The position numbers and the translations under genes are program-made. From Litoreibacter ascidiaceicola (GTDB lineage Bacteria > Pseudomonadota > Alphaproteobacteria > Rhodobacterales > Rhodobacteraceae), in the NCBI RefSeq assembly GCF_900129235.1, contig NZ_FQUV01000002.1:62001-126000 (forward strand): a DNA stretch of 64,000 nucleotides, given 5' to 3'. Of the stretch, positions 44,071 through 52,456 are shown piece after piece; the stretch's first letter is position 1; each line of letters starts with the position of its first letter. Below the pieces are notes generated by a model. The model ran no database searches, was not told the origin of the DNA, and saw only the letters and a list, made by a program, of their open reading frames with translations.

Positions 44071-45216
44071 CTAGAGTATGGCCTCAAACAACGCTTTGGT
44101 ATTCGCAGCGGTCATCTCGACCGGATTTCCGCCCGTGCTCGGGTCGCGCAAGGCGGCGTCGGTCAGCAAGTCCAGGTCCGCGTTTTTTACACCAAGCTCC
44201 GTCAGTGTTTTCGGGATCGACATCGATGCGTTCAACTCGTCCACATAGGCGCAGAACCCGTCAAACCCGCCAGCGATCCCCAGATAGGCGGCGACCATAT
44301 CAAACCGCGCTGCTATCGCGTCTTTGTTGAATTGCAGCACCGCAGGCATGCATACCGCGTTGGTCGTGCCGTGGTGGGTGTGATGGACAGCCCCAATCGG
44401 GTGGCTCAGCGCGTGAATGGCACCCAGACCTTTTTGAAAACCGGTTGCGCCCATGGCGGCAGCGGACATCATGTGCGCGCGCGCCTCAAGGTCGGTCGGG
44501 GTGGCATAGGCGCGGGGCAGGTATTCTTTGACCAGCCGCATCCCCTCCAACGCAATCCCTTGGCTCATCGGATGGTAATGCGGGCTGCTATAGGCTTCGA
44601 CGCAATGCGCGAAGGCATCCAAGCCGGTGCCTGCGGTGATGAACTTTGGCATGCCAACCGTCAGCTCCGGGTCACAGATCACCACAGTGGGCAGCATTTT
44701 GGGGTGGAAGATGATCTTCTTCTCATGCGTGTCCGAGTTGGTGATCACGCTGGCGCGCCCGACTTCGGAGCCAGTGCCAGCCGTGGTTGGAACGGCGACG
44801 ATAGGCGCGATCTTGTCGGGGTTGGCGCGGGTCCACCAATCGCCGACATCTTCGAAATCCCATAGCGGGCGGGATTGGCCAGCCCAAAACGCGATAACCT
44901 TCGCCAGATCAAGGCCTGAGCCGCCGCCAAACGCTACGACGCCATCATACCCGCCCTCGCGGTAGACTGCGACGCCAGCTTCGGCGTTCTTATCCGTGGG
45001 GTTCGGGTCGACTTCGGAAAACAACCCGCGCCCCAAGCCTGCCGCCTCCAGATGGTCGAGCGTTCGCGTGGTGATCTCCATCGACGCCAGCCCCTTGTCC
45101 GTCACCAACAAAGGTTTGGACATGCCGGCAGATTTGCATGCGTCAGCGATTTCCGAAATACGCCCTGCGCCAAAGCGGATAGCGGTCGGGTAGGACCAGT
45201 TGCCAGTCAGGTTCAT
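44071..45216 (-). CDS. Iron-containing alcohol dehydrogenase
   Basis: 381 residues, group III (Fe-ADH) family, NAD(P)-dependent and cytosolic. NAD motif region VVAFGGGSGLDLAK, VPTTAGTGSEVGRASVI, then metal-binding DAFAHCVEAYSS and HALSHPIGAVHHTHHG with the conserved histidines. Full length. It is the last gene of a five-gene minus-strand operon, starting two bases after the aldehyde dehydrogenase stop. In this operon it would oxidise a hydroxyl group to the aldehyde used by that enzyme. Confidence 0.92.
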   Translation of the reverse strand: MNLTGNWSYPTAIRFGAGRISEIADACKSAGMSKPLLVTDKGLASMEITTRTLDHLEAAGLGRGLFSEVDPNPTDKNAEAGVAVYREGGYDGVVAFGGGSGLDLAKVIAFWAGQSRPLWDFEDVGDWWTRANPDKIAPIVAVPTTAGTGSEVGRASVITNSDTHEKKIIFHPKMLPTVVICDPELTVGMPKFITAGTGLDAFAHCVEAYSSPHYHPMSQGIALEGMRLVKEYLPRAYATPTDLEARAHMMSAAAMGATGFQKGLGAIHALSHPIGAVHHTHHGTTNAVCMPAVLQFNKDAIAARFDMVAAYLGIAGGFDGFCAYVDELNASMSIPKTLTELGVKNADLDLLTDAALRDPSTGGNPVEMTAANTKALFEAIL

Positions 45217-45217
45217 C

Positions 45218-46597
45218 TTAGTGTGCCTTCTTCAGATGGTAGGATTTTGGACGTGTCAGGTTGTGGTAGCCAATGACCGACAAGCCGCCGCCGCGTCCAG
45301 TATTCTTGCAGCCCGTCCAGCACAAGGCCGGATCAAGGTAGTCGGCGCGGTTCATGAACACCGTGCCCGTTTCGATCTGGTCGCCGACCCTTTGGGCGCG
45401 TTCAATGTCTTTTGTCCAAAGCGACGCGGTCAGGCCGAATTCGCTGTCATTCATCAGCGCAATCGCTTCCGCGTCGTCTTTGACTTTCATGATGCCCACA
45501 ACCGGCCCGAAGCTTTCTTCGCGCATAACGCGCATATCATGGGTCACGTTGGTCAGGATTTGCGGCGTCAGATATGCGCCGCCGTCATCCTCTGTGAAGG
45601 AGGCTATATGCGCTTTCGCACCATCGGATATCGCCTCCGCGATTTGCCCACGCACCTCGTTTGCGAAGCGGGTATGGGCCATTGGGCCGATGGTGGTGTC
45701 CGGGTCCAGCGGGTTGCCAAGTTTGTAGCCGTTCACGATCGCCACGGCCTTCTCGACAAACTGGTCGTAGAGGGCCTCCACCACATAAATCCGCTCGATC
45801 CCGCAACAGCACTGTCCGGAGTTGAACATCGCCCCGTCGATCAACGTATCGACCGCAGCATCCAGATCGGCGTCTTCCATCACATAACCCGGATCTTTGC
45901 CACCAAGTTCCAGCCCGACACCGGTGAAGGTGCCCGCCGCCGCGCGCTCCATGGCCTGACCGCCACCGACAGAGCCGGTGAAGTTGACGAAATCGAAGCT
46001 GCGGTTGCCGATCAGATGTGACGTGGTGTCGTGGTCGACGAAGATGCTTTGGAACACCTCTTTCGGGATGCCCGCTTGATGGAAGGCCGCCGCCATGCGC
46101 TCGCCGACCAACAAAGTCTGGGTGGAATGCTTCAGCACCACGGTATTGCCAGCAATCAGGGCAGGGGCCACGGTGTTGATTGCGGTCATGTACGGATAGT
46201 TCCACGGGGCTACGACCAACACGACGCCGTGTGGCACGCGGCGAATATAGCGGTGGAAGTCACCGTCGTTGGAGACTTCGATGTTCGCCAATGCGCCTTG
46301 CGCGATCTCGGCCATATGGCTGGCACGCTCGTTAAATCCGCCGAACTCGCCGCCATAGCGGATCGGACGACCCATTTGATGGGCCAGCTCCGGCACGATT
46401 TCGTCGTTCATCGCGCCCACGGCGGCGACGCCTGCCATCACCAGATCAATGCGGTCTTGCAAGGGGCGTGCGGCCCAAGCGGGTTGGGCGCTACGCGCGG
46501 TGCGGGCGACGGCCTCGGCCTCGGGGACACTCAATACGGGGCGTTCAGCGAACACCGATCCGTCAATCGGAGAGATGCATTTTAAAGTTTTGGTCAC
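45218..46597 (-). CDS. NAD(P)-dependent aldehyde dehydrogenase
   Basis: 459 residues, full-length ALDH. VVAPWNYP with the catalytic Asn133, GLELGGKDP with general base Glu230, and FNSGQCCCG with the nucleophilic cysteine (Cys264 by alignment to GQxC). FTGSV is the cofactor loop. It lies between the glutamine-synthetase-like ligase and the iron alcohol dehydrogenase, so the three probably act on the same intermediate; related enzymes (PuuC, GabD, IpuI) oxidise gamma-glutamylated aldehydes. Substrate is inferred from context. Confidence 0.92.
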   Translation of the reverse strand: MTKTLKCISPIDGSVFAERPVLSVPEAEAVARTARSAQPAWAARPLQDRIDLVMAGVAAVGAMNDEIVPELAHQMGRPIRYGGEFGGFNERASHMAEIAQGALANIEVSNDGDFHRYIRRVPHGVVLVVAPWNYPYMTAINTVAPALIAGNTVVLKHSTQTLLVGERMAAAFHQAGIPKEVFQSIFVDHDTTSHLIGNRSFDFVNFTGSVGGGQAMERAAAGTFTGVGLELGGKDPGYVMEDADLDAAVDTLIDGAMFNSGQCCCGIERIYVVEALYDQFVEKAVAIVNGYKLGNPLDPDTTIGPMAHTRFANEVRGQIAEAISDGAKAHIASFTEDDGGAYLTPQILTNVTHDMRVMREESFGPVVGIMKVKDDAEAIALMNDSEFGLTASLWTKDIERAQRVGDQIETGTVFMNRADYLDPALCWTGCKNTGRGGGLSVIGYHNLTRPKSYHLKKAH

Positions 46598-46609
46598 TGG
46601 TCTTCCCCC

Positions 46610-47974
46610 TCAGGCTTTCTCAAATCCGCGCGCGATTTCGTAATCGGTGACAACGCGCTCAAAATCTTCCTGTTCCACCTCTGCGCAGCGGTGGTAGTGG
46701 TCCACTACCACGTCCCCGAGCGCCGCACGCAGCATGTTGGAACCTTTCAGCGTGACCATCGCGTCGCGCAGGTTGGCGGGTATTTGCTTGGCACCTGTGT
46801 CTTCATAAGCATCACCGGTCAACGCAGGTTGCAGGTCTAGCTTTTCCTCGATGCCCGCAATGCCTGCGGCCAATTGTGTGGCCATAGCCAAGTACGGGTT
46901 CAGGTCGGACCCACCCACACGGCATTCCACGCGCACCGCCTTGGTGTTCTCGCCACATAGCCGGAAGCCTGCGGTGCGGTTGTCGATGGACCACACGGTG
47001 CCGGTCGGCGCGAAGGTGCCTTTCTGGAACCGCTTGTAGCTGTTCACATATGGCGCGAGGAAATAGGTCACGTCCGGCGCGTATTTGATCAAGCCGGCCA
47101 TGTAATGGCGCATCAGATCAGACATCCCGTGCTTGGCGTCAGGGTCATAGAACGCGGACTTTCCCTCCTTCCAAAGTGACTGGTGAATGTGGCTGGACGA
47201 GCCGACGCGGTCTTGATGCCATTTGGGCAAAAACGACGCCGCATGACCGTTTTGCCAAGCGATTTCCTTGATGGCGTGCTTTGCAATCGTGTGATGATCG
47301 GCGCAGTTCATCGGCGCGTCGTAGCGAATGTTCAACTCTTCCTGCCCCGCCTCGGCCTCGCCCTTGGTGTTCTCAATCGGGATACCCGCGGCATAGAGGT
47401 GATTGCGGATTGGCCGCATCACATGCTCTTCCTTGGTGGTCTGGAAGATATGGTAGTCCTCGTTGTAGCCGCTGATCGGGGTCAGGTCGCGAAAGCCGCC
47501 TTTGCGGATTTCGTCATAGCTTTTCTCGAACAGGAAAAACTCCAACTCGGTCGCCATCGCTGCACTAAACCCAAGCGCGTCCAACCGCGCGAGCTGCTTC
47601 TTCAACACGGCACGTGGGGAATGCGGAACAGCCTCATGCGTGTGGTGATCCAACACGTCGCACAGAACCATTGCCGTCCCTTCAAGCCACGGCACGGGGC
47701 GCAAGGTCTCCAAGTCCGGCTTCATCACATAGTCGCCATAGCCCGACTGCCAGCTGGTGGAGGCGTAGCCGTCCGGCGTCGCCATTTCCAGATCAGTCGC
47801 CAGCAGGTAGTTGCAGCAATGGGTTTCCTCATAGGCGCTGTCGACGAAATGCTGGGCTAGAAAGCGCTTGCCCATCAAACGCCCTTGCATATCGACCAGA
47901 CAGACAAGGATCGTGTCGATCTCTCCGGCTTTCACTTGTTTTTTGAGCGCGTCGAAGGTCAGTTTATTTGGCAT
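46610..47974 (-). CDS. Glutamine-synthetase-family gamma-glutamyl-amine ligase (PuuA/GMAS-like)
   Basis: 454 residues from the ATG at 47974 (ATG at 47983 is also possible). Members of this class use ATP to join glutamate to an amine through its gamma-carboxyl. Family features: VDMQGRLMGKRF, the first metal-binding TELEFFLFEKSYDEI, GEAEAGQEELN, GHAASFLPKWHQDRVGSSSHIH, and NRTAGFRLCGENTKAVRVE. It lacks the spacing of housekeeping GlnA and sits with ALDH, Fe-ADH and an amidohydrolase, so an amine rather than ammonia is the expected acceptor (putrescine, methylamine or an alkanolamine). The gene start overlaps the amidohydrolase stop by 11 bases. Confidence 0.9.
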   Translation of the reverse strand: MPNKLTFDALKKQVKAGEIDTILVCLVDMQGRLMGKRFLAQHFVDSAYEETHCCNYLLATDLEMATPDGYASTSWQSGYGDYVMKPDLETLRPVPWLEGTAMVLCDVLDHHTHEAVPHSPRAVLKKQLARLDALGFSAAMATELEFFLFEKSYDEIRKGGFRDLTPISGYNEDYHIFQTTKEEHVMRPIRNHLYAAGIPIENTKGEAEAGQEELNIRYDAPMNCADHHTIAKHAIKEIAWQNGHAASFLPKWHQDRVGSSSHIHQSLWKEGKSAFYDPDAKHGMSDLMRHYMAGLIKYAPDVTYFLAPYVNSYKRFQKGTFAPTGTVWSIDNRTAGFRLCGENTKAVRVECRVGGSDLNPYLAMATQLAAGIAGIEEKLDLQPALTGDAYEDTGAKQIPANLRDAMVTLKGSNMLRAALGDVVVDHYHRCAEVEQEDFERVVTDYEIARGFEKA

Positions 47975-48770
47975 CAGATACATCCGGATTGGCTAGGGAC
48001 TGGGGAACGCCCATGCTGGAGAGCGCACGGGTGAGGCTTTGCGTGAGTAGGGTGGCAATGTCGGACAGGCCAGCGTCGGTCGCGATCAGATCATTGCGGA
48101 CTTCTATCATTACATAAGGAAGACGCCGACCCGACAAGTGCTTTTCGATACTGTGCAACACGCCATCTTCTGGCCCGTAAGGCGCGTTGTAACGGGCGTC
48201 GTAAGCAGAGCTTTCGAGCGTTGGCATCATCGCCTGCGCCAAACGGGTGTCCGCTGCATGCAGGAGCCCGATTTCAACATCACGGGGCTTACCGTGGAAA
48301 ACGGGGGTGAAGCTGTGGATGGTCACCAGAACGGGGTCCGGTGTCTCACTTAGGACCTTTGTAACCGCCGCGTGGAACGGCTCGTATATGTCTTTGGTGC
48401 GCGCTACGCGCTCGGCCTCGGTGATATGTGCATTGCCAGGGATCGGGCAGAATTCGGTATTTGCAGGCATCGCACTGGTGGCGTCGGGAGGGCGGTTGCA
48501 GTCGTAAACCAGACGCGAGAACCGCGCTTCGATCAATGATGCGTCGAACGTGTCGCTAAGCTTTCTGGCCAACGCCGAAGCCCCGGGGTCCCATGCTACA
48601 TGCGCCTCAAGTTGTTCTTCGGACAGGCCTAGGCTGTCTAACCCAGCCGGCACGCGATTGGCAGCATGTTCGCAGACCAGCACAACGGGGCTCTGGCCGC
48701 TTCGGTTGACCACCTCGAAGGCTGGCCCATCGGTTTGGTTTAGGAGTTTGGAGGTCACAAGGCGGCTCAT
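47964..48770 (-). CDS. N-formylglutamate amidohydrolase family protein
   Basis: 268 residues. FGase fold: VVLVCEHAANRVP, HVAWDPGASALARKLS, RLVYDCNRPP and VTIHSFTPVFHGKPRDVEIGLL with the likely zinc-binding His/Glu residues. Classical members split N-formylglutamate to glutamate and formate. Here no histidine-utilisation gene is nearby; the gene is coupled to a gamma-glutamyl ligase and two dehydrogenases, so hydrolysis of a gamma-glutamyl amide is an attractive alternative. It overlaps the DeoR gene by four bases. Confidence 0.88.
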   Translation of the reverse strand: MSRLVTSKLLNQTDGPAFEVVNRSGQSPVVLVCEHAANRVPAGLDSLGLSEEQLEAHVAWDPGASALARKLSDTFDASLIEARFSRLVYDCNRPPDATSAMPANTEFCPIPGNAHITEAERVARTKDIYEPFHAAVTKVLSETPDPVLVTIHSFTPVFHGKPRDVEIGLLHAADTRLAQAMMPTLESSAYDARYNAPYGPEDGVLHSIEKHLSGRRLPYVMIEVRNDLIATDAGLSDIATLLTQSLTRALSSMGVPQSLANPDVSDAK

Positions 48771-49531
48771 TCGAGGATCACGGCTTGCTTGCCAGCGGCA
48801 ACAAGTTCTTCGCGGATGTCATTCGGGACGGGGCCGTCGCTAACGATACGATGGATCGAGGAAAGCGGACACACTTCAAACGATGCCAAGGCCTCGAATT
48901 TGGAGGCATCGGCAAGCACGGTGACCTCGTTGGATTGTTCGATCATTACCCGCGCCACCTGTGCTTCGTCAAAATTGAAATCCATCGCCCCAGTTCGCGC
49001 ATCCATTGCGCCAACGGTCAAGACAGCGTGATGGGCGCGAAATGCACGAAGCTGCGTTGTCGCCATCGCCCCAAGTGTCTGGTTGTTGGCCGCACTGAAC
49101 TCGCCCCCCAACAAAAACACGCGGTTGCCGCTGTTCCCCTTGCTTATGGTGCGGGCAATTTCTGTAGAGTTCGTGACGATTGTCAGACCTGCGGATTTGG
49201 CCAGTTCCTCGGCCAGAAATAAGGTGGTCGAGCCGGTATCCAGTAACAACGTCTCGCCCGGTTTGAATATCTCGGCAGCCAGTTTTGCGATTTTCATTTT
49301 GGCGTCTACGTTTTCAGACATACGCTGTTGAAAATGCCCTTCACCAAGGGCGCGGGGCAGGGTTGCGCCGCCATGAACCTTTTGGATTTTGCCCTGATCG
49401 GACAGCTGCGTCAGATCGCGGCGCACAGTTTCACGCGATGCCTCAAGAAGCCGCGCCAGATCTTCGACTGACGCTTCTTCCCGCTTTCTGACCAATTCGA
49501 TCAGCTTGGATTGCCTCTTGTGCTTTTTCAT
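48767..49531 (-). CDS. DeoR-family repressor (third of three)
   Basis: 254 residues. DeoR helix-turn-helix (ASVEDLARLLEASRETVRR, then LSDQGKIQKVHGGATLP) and the sensing domain (LDTGSTTLFLAEEL, LTIVTNSTEIARTI, LADASKFEA). GlpR-like. First gene of the minus-strand operon with amidohydrolase, gamma-glutamyl ligase, ALDH and Fe-ADH, and divergent from the GlpA-like flavoprotein gene; repeats in the shared upstream region are candidate operators. It probably controls both transcription units. Confidence 0.9.
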   Translation of the reverse strand: MKKHKRQSKLIELVRKREEASVEDLARLLEASRETVRRDLTQLSDQGKIQKVHGGATLPRALGEGHFQQRMSENVDAKMKIAKLAAEIFKPGETLLLDTGSTTLFLAEELAKSAGLTIVTNSTEIARTISKGNSGNRVFLLGGEFSAANNQTLGAMATTQLRAFRAHHAVLTVGAMDARTGAMDFNFDEAQVARVMIEQSNEVTVLADASKFEALASFEVCPLSSIHRIVSDGPVPNDIREELVAAGKQAVILE

Positions 49532-49556
49532 AGTTTTCCGGCGATATTGACTAACA

Positions 49557-49618
49557 TGGTCACGAAATCTACAAAAGTAGTCAGCAAACGGTCAATAATT
49601 GGTCACGGATTGTCAATA
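49557..49618. promoter_or_regulatory. Phased direct repeats, candidate operator of the third DeoR-family repressor
   Basis: TGGTCACG occurs at 49557-49564 and 49600-49607 (43 bases apart, about four helical turns), and GTCAATA at 49591-49597 and 49612-49618 (21 bases apart, two turns). All lie between the divergent repressor (starts 49531) and flavoprotein genes. Confidence 0.5.
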
Positions 49619-49654
49619 CTTCTACAGCGATCAACGGAAAATTTTGCCTCCGTC

Positions 49655-51043
49655 TTGGACCAATCACTGTTTGATGTGGTGGTGATCGGCGCTGGTGTGG
49701 TCGGCTGCGCCGTGGCGCGACGGTTCACTTTGGAAGGCGCGCGGGTTGCTGTGCTGGAAAAAGGCACCGACATTCTGGACGGTGCCAGCAAGGCAAACAG
49801 CGCGATCCTGCACACCGGCTTTGATGCCCCCGAAGGCTCGTTGGAACTGGCCTGCATACGCGACGGATACGCGGAATATCAGGCCATTCGCGACAGCTTG
49901 GGATTGGTGCAAGACAATGCGGGGGCCTATGTCGTGGCATGGACCCAAGACGAGCTGCGCAACCTCGAAAGCATCAAGGCCAAAGCGCATCTCAAAGGTG
50001 TGACTGATGTCGCACTGGTCGACGCGGAAACCTTAGGCGCGTGGGAACCAAACCTCAGTCGGAACGCTTTGGGGGCGGTCCACGTTCCGGGCGAAAGCCT
50101 CATTGATCCGTGGTCCGCGCCATACGTCTATCTGCGACAAGCAATGGAGAACGGCGCGAAGGTGTTTACCTCTTGCGAGGTTGCGGAGGGCACGTTTGAT
50201 GGGGAGGAGTGGCGCGTTGTGACGACAAAAGGAACTCTCCGCGCGCGCCATGTAATCAACTGCGCTGGGTTATACGGGGATGTCGTGAATCGAGCGTTGC
50301 TGGGCGCGGCGCAGTTCGAAATTAAACCGCGTAAGGGGCAGTTTGTTGTGTTCGACAAGGCTGCCAGCGATTTGGTGTCTGCGATCATTTTGCCCGTTCC
50401 CAGCGAGACAACCAAAGGGATTGTCGTGTTCCGCACGGTGTTCGGAAATCTGGCCGTCGGCCCGACCGCCGAGGAGCAGGACAGCCGCACTGACGCCTCT
50501 ACCGATGATGAGACCCTGAAGGCTTTGATTGCAGATGGTATCGCCAAAATCCCCGCATTGAAGGACATGCCAATAACGGCGACCTATGCGGGTCTGCGTC
50601 CGGCATCCGACCAGAAAGAATACCGCGTCAGTGCGACGTCAGAGCAGAACTGGATCACCGTGGGCGGCATCCGTTCGACCGGTCTTAGCGGCGCGTTGGG
50701 GATCGCGCGGCACGTTTATGGCTTGTACGAAAAAATGGGGGCATCGCATGACAAGCTGCCTGACCCTGTAGTGCCCAAAGCCAATATGTTGTCCGAGGCT
50801 GGCCCACGCGACTGGAAGCAAGACGGCGCGGGCGAGGTGGTGTGCCACTGCGAATTGGTCACAAGGCGCGAAATAGAGACCGCTTTGCATGGCCCGTTGC
50901 CTGCACGGTCGTTGGCAGGTCTGAAGCGGCAAACCCGCGCCACTATGGGGCGGTGTCAGGGGTTTTACTGCTCGGCGCGGCTGGCAGAACTGACCGATGG
51001 CTGTTTCGTGTCGGCGATGGCTGAGCGTCTTTCTCATGAGTGA
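49655..51043 (+). CDS. GlpA-like FAD-dependent dehydrogenase with BFD [2Fe-2S] domain
   Basis: About 462 residues from a TTG at 49655; the start is uncertain because the frame stays open to 49511, but the upstream part overlaps the operator repeats and the FAD motif begins right after this codon (FDVVVIGAGVVGCAVARRF). The N-terminal domain is of the glycerol-3-phosphate/hydroxyglutarate/amino-acid oxidase class. The C-terminal part has a BFD-type [2Fe-2S] motif, CHC ... CQGFYC (Cys-x-Cys and Cys-x4-Cys), as in GlpA and opine/hydroxyproline dehydrogenases. It overlaps the next flavoprotein gene by eight bases, so the two are probably subunits of one dehydrogenase. Substrate unknown. Confidence 0.85.
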   Translation: MDQSLFDVVVIGAGVVGCAVARRFTLEGARVAVLEKGTDILDGASKANSAILHTGFDAPEGSLELACIRDGYAEYQAIRDSLGLVQDNAGAYVVAWTQDELRNLESIKAKAHLKGVTDVALVDAETLGAWEPNLSRNALGAVHVPGESLIDPWSAPYVYLRQAMENGAKVFTSCEVAEGTFDGEEWRVVTTKGTLRARHVINCAGLYGDVVNRALLGAAQFEIKPRKGQFVVFDKAASDLVSAIILPVPSETTKGIVVFRTVFGNLAVGPTAEEQDSRTDASTDDETLKALIADGIAKIPALKDMPITATYAGLRPASDQKEYRVSATSEQNWITVGGIRSTGLSGALGIARHVYGLYEKMGASHDKLPDPVVPKANMLSEAGPRDWKQDGAGEVVCHCELVTRREIETALHGPLPARSLAGLKRQTRATMGRCQGFYCSARLAELTDGCFVSAMAERLSHE

Positions 51044-52271
51044 TGTCGATGTGGCAATTATCGGCGGTGGCCCCGCCGGGCTGGCCGCCGCGAGTGCGCT
51101 GAAATCCGCAGGAGTGGAGCGAGTCGTCGTGCTGGAGCGCGAAGCAGAGGCGGGCGGTATTCCGCGCCATTGCGGACATCCGCCCTTTGGGTTGCGGGAG
51201 TTCAACCGCATCATGACCGGCCCGACCTATGCAGAACGCCTTGTCGCGTCGGCACAGACTGCAGGCGTTGAAATTCGCACGCTTACGACCGTTGTAGAAG
51301 CCCGCGCGCAGGGCAAGCTGCGGCTTGCCACACCAACTGGAGTGACTGAACTCAACGCAAAACGGGTGATCCTCGCCACCGGTGTGCGCGAAACCCCGCG
51401 ATCCGCGCGGCTGGTCTCTGGGGCCCGTGTCTCGGGCGTTCTGAATACGGGCGCGCTGCAATCCATGGTGTATCTCAAGAACCGCCGCCCGTTCCAGCGA
51501 CCGGTTATCTTCGGCAGCGAACTCGTCGCCTTTTCGGCCATCCTGACCTGCCGCCATGCCAGAATTCGCCCTATCGCAATGATCGAGGCCAACAAGCACG
51601 TCACAGCGCGCTGGCCTTGCGCATTGTTCCCAAGGCTGGCCGGTGTGGCGCTCCACACGGGAACGCGCTTGGTTGAAATTCTGGGCGACACCAAGGTGGA
51701 AGGCGTCGTCGTCGAAGACGCCAAGGGGCAAATTAGTCGTCTTGAGTGCGATGGCGTTATTCTCAGCGGGCAGTTCACGCCGGAGGCGGCACTTGCCCGT
51801 AGTGGTCATCTGCTGGTTGATCCGGCAACTGGTGGTCCGCAGGTCGATCAATGGGGACGGCTATCCGACCCCACATATTTCGCCACAGGAAATGTTTTAC
51901 GCCCCGTCGAGACGGCCGGATGGAGTTGGTCAGAGGGAGGGCGGACCGGTCAATGGGTCGCTCGGGACCTTGCGGGACTATTGCCAGAATCCGAACCATC
52001 TGTAAGGGTTTCGGTGAACGACCACCGTCTGCGCTTCGCCATGCCTCAAAATATCGTTTTATCACAAGACGTCGGAGGTATGAGAGACATTCAACTTCGT
52101 GTTGCTCAACATGTCGATGGGGACTTGATTGCGGAGTGTGACGGCAAAAAGATCTGGGGGCGGAAACTGCGTGCCGGCCCTGAACAGCGCGTACTTGTGC
52201 AAACGCATGAAATTGCGGCAGCATGCGCCGGACGAGATGTAGCGCTTAGAATATCGGAGCCCGCCGATTGA
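51036..52271 (+). CDS. FAD/NAD(P)-type oxidoreductase subunit (HcnB/OoxA/GlpB-like)
   Basis: 411 residues from the ATG at 51036. N-terminal VAIIGGGPAGLAAASALK dinucleotide motif; RVILATGVRETPRSARL and a second FAD-contacting region YFATGNVLRPVETAG. This resembles the alpha subunit of opine oxidases, hydrogen cyanide synthase HcnB and D-hydroxyproline dehydrogenase, which pair with a beta flavoprotein. It ends in an extra beta-rich domain (about 335-411) and lacks its own BFD domain, which is instead on the partner encoded upstream. Electrons would pass between the two proteins and on to the respiratory chain. Confidence 0.84.
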   Translation: MSDVDVAIIGGGPAGLAAASALKSAGVERVVVLEREAEAGGIPRHCGHPPFGLREFNRIMTGPTYAERLVASAQTAGVEIRTLTTVVEARAQGKLRLATPTGVTELNAKRVILATGVRETPRSARLVSGARVSGVLNTGALQSMVYLKNRRPFQRPVIFGSELVAFSAILTCRHARIRPIAMIEANKHVTARWPCALFPRLAGVALHTGTRLVEILGDTKVEGVVVEDAKGQISRLECDGVILSGQFTPEAALARSGHLLVDPATGGPQVDQWGRLSDPTYFATGNVLRPVETAGWSWSEGGRTGQWVARDLAGLLPESEPSVRVSVNDHRLRFAMPQNIVLSQDVGGMRDIQLRVAQHVDGDLIAECDGKKIWGRKLRAGPEQRVLVQTHEIAAACAGRDVALRISEPAD

Positions 52272-52456
52272 CTGAAAATGCGATGCGTATCACCCTCTGC
52301 GGGGCAAAAAGAGGGGCAATTGAGCGCCATCGGGCTGTCACAGTGGGGCTAATGTAACAAAAGTGACATCAAAAACCCTGTAGATAACTGGGTATGAAAA
52401 TTGCGAAAAGCACGACATCCTGTGGTGCTCCAACTATTCCGGGAGGGAATAACTTT

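Noticed and set aside
47964-48770. Histidine utilisation (HutG-type) role for the N-formylglutamate amidohydrolase
   Set aside because: No hutH, hutU, hutI or hutF is nearby and the gene is coupled to a gamma-glutamyl ligase operon, so I favour another amide substrate, though this is not proven.
52293-52315. Hairpin CCCTCT/AGAGGG upstream of the PotD-like gene as a terminator
   Set aside because: Only six pairs with an 11-base loop and no T-run after it.
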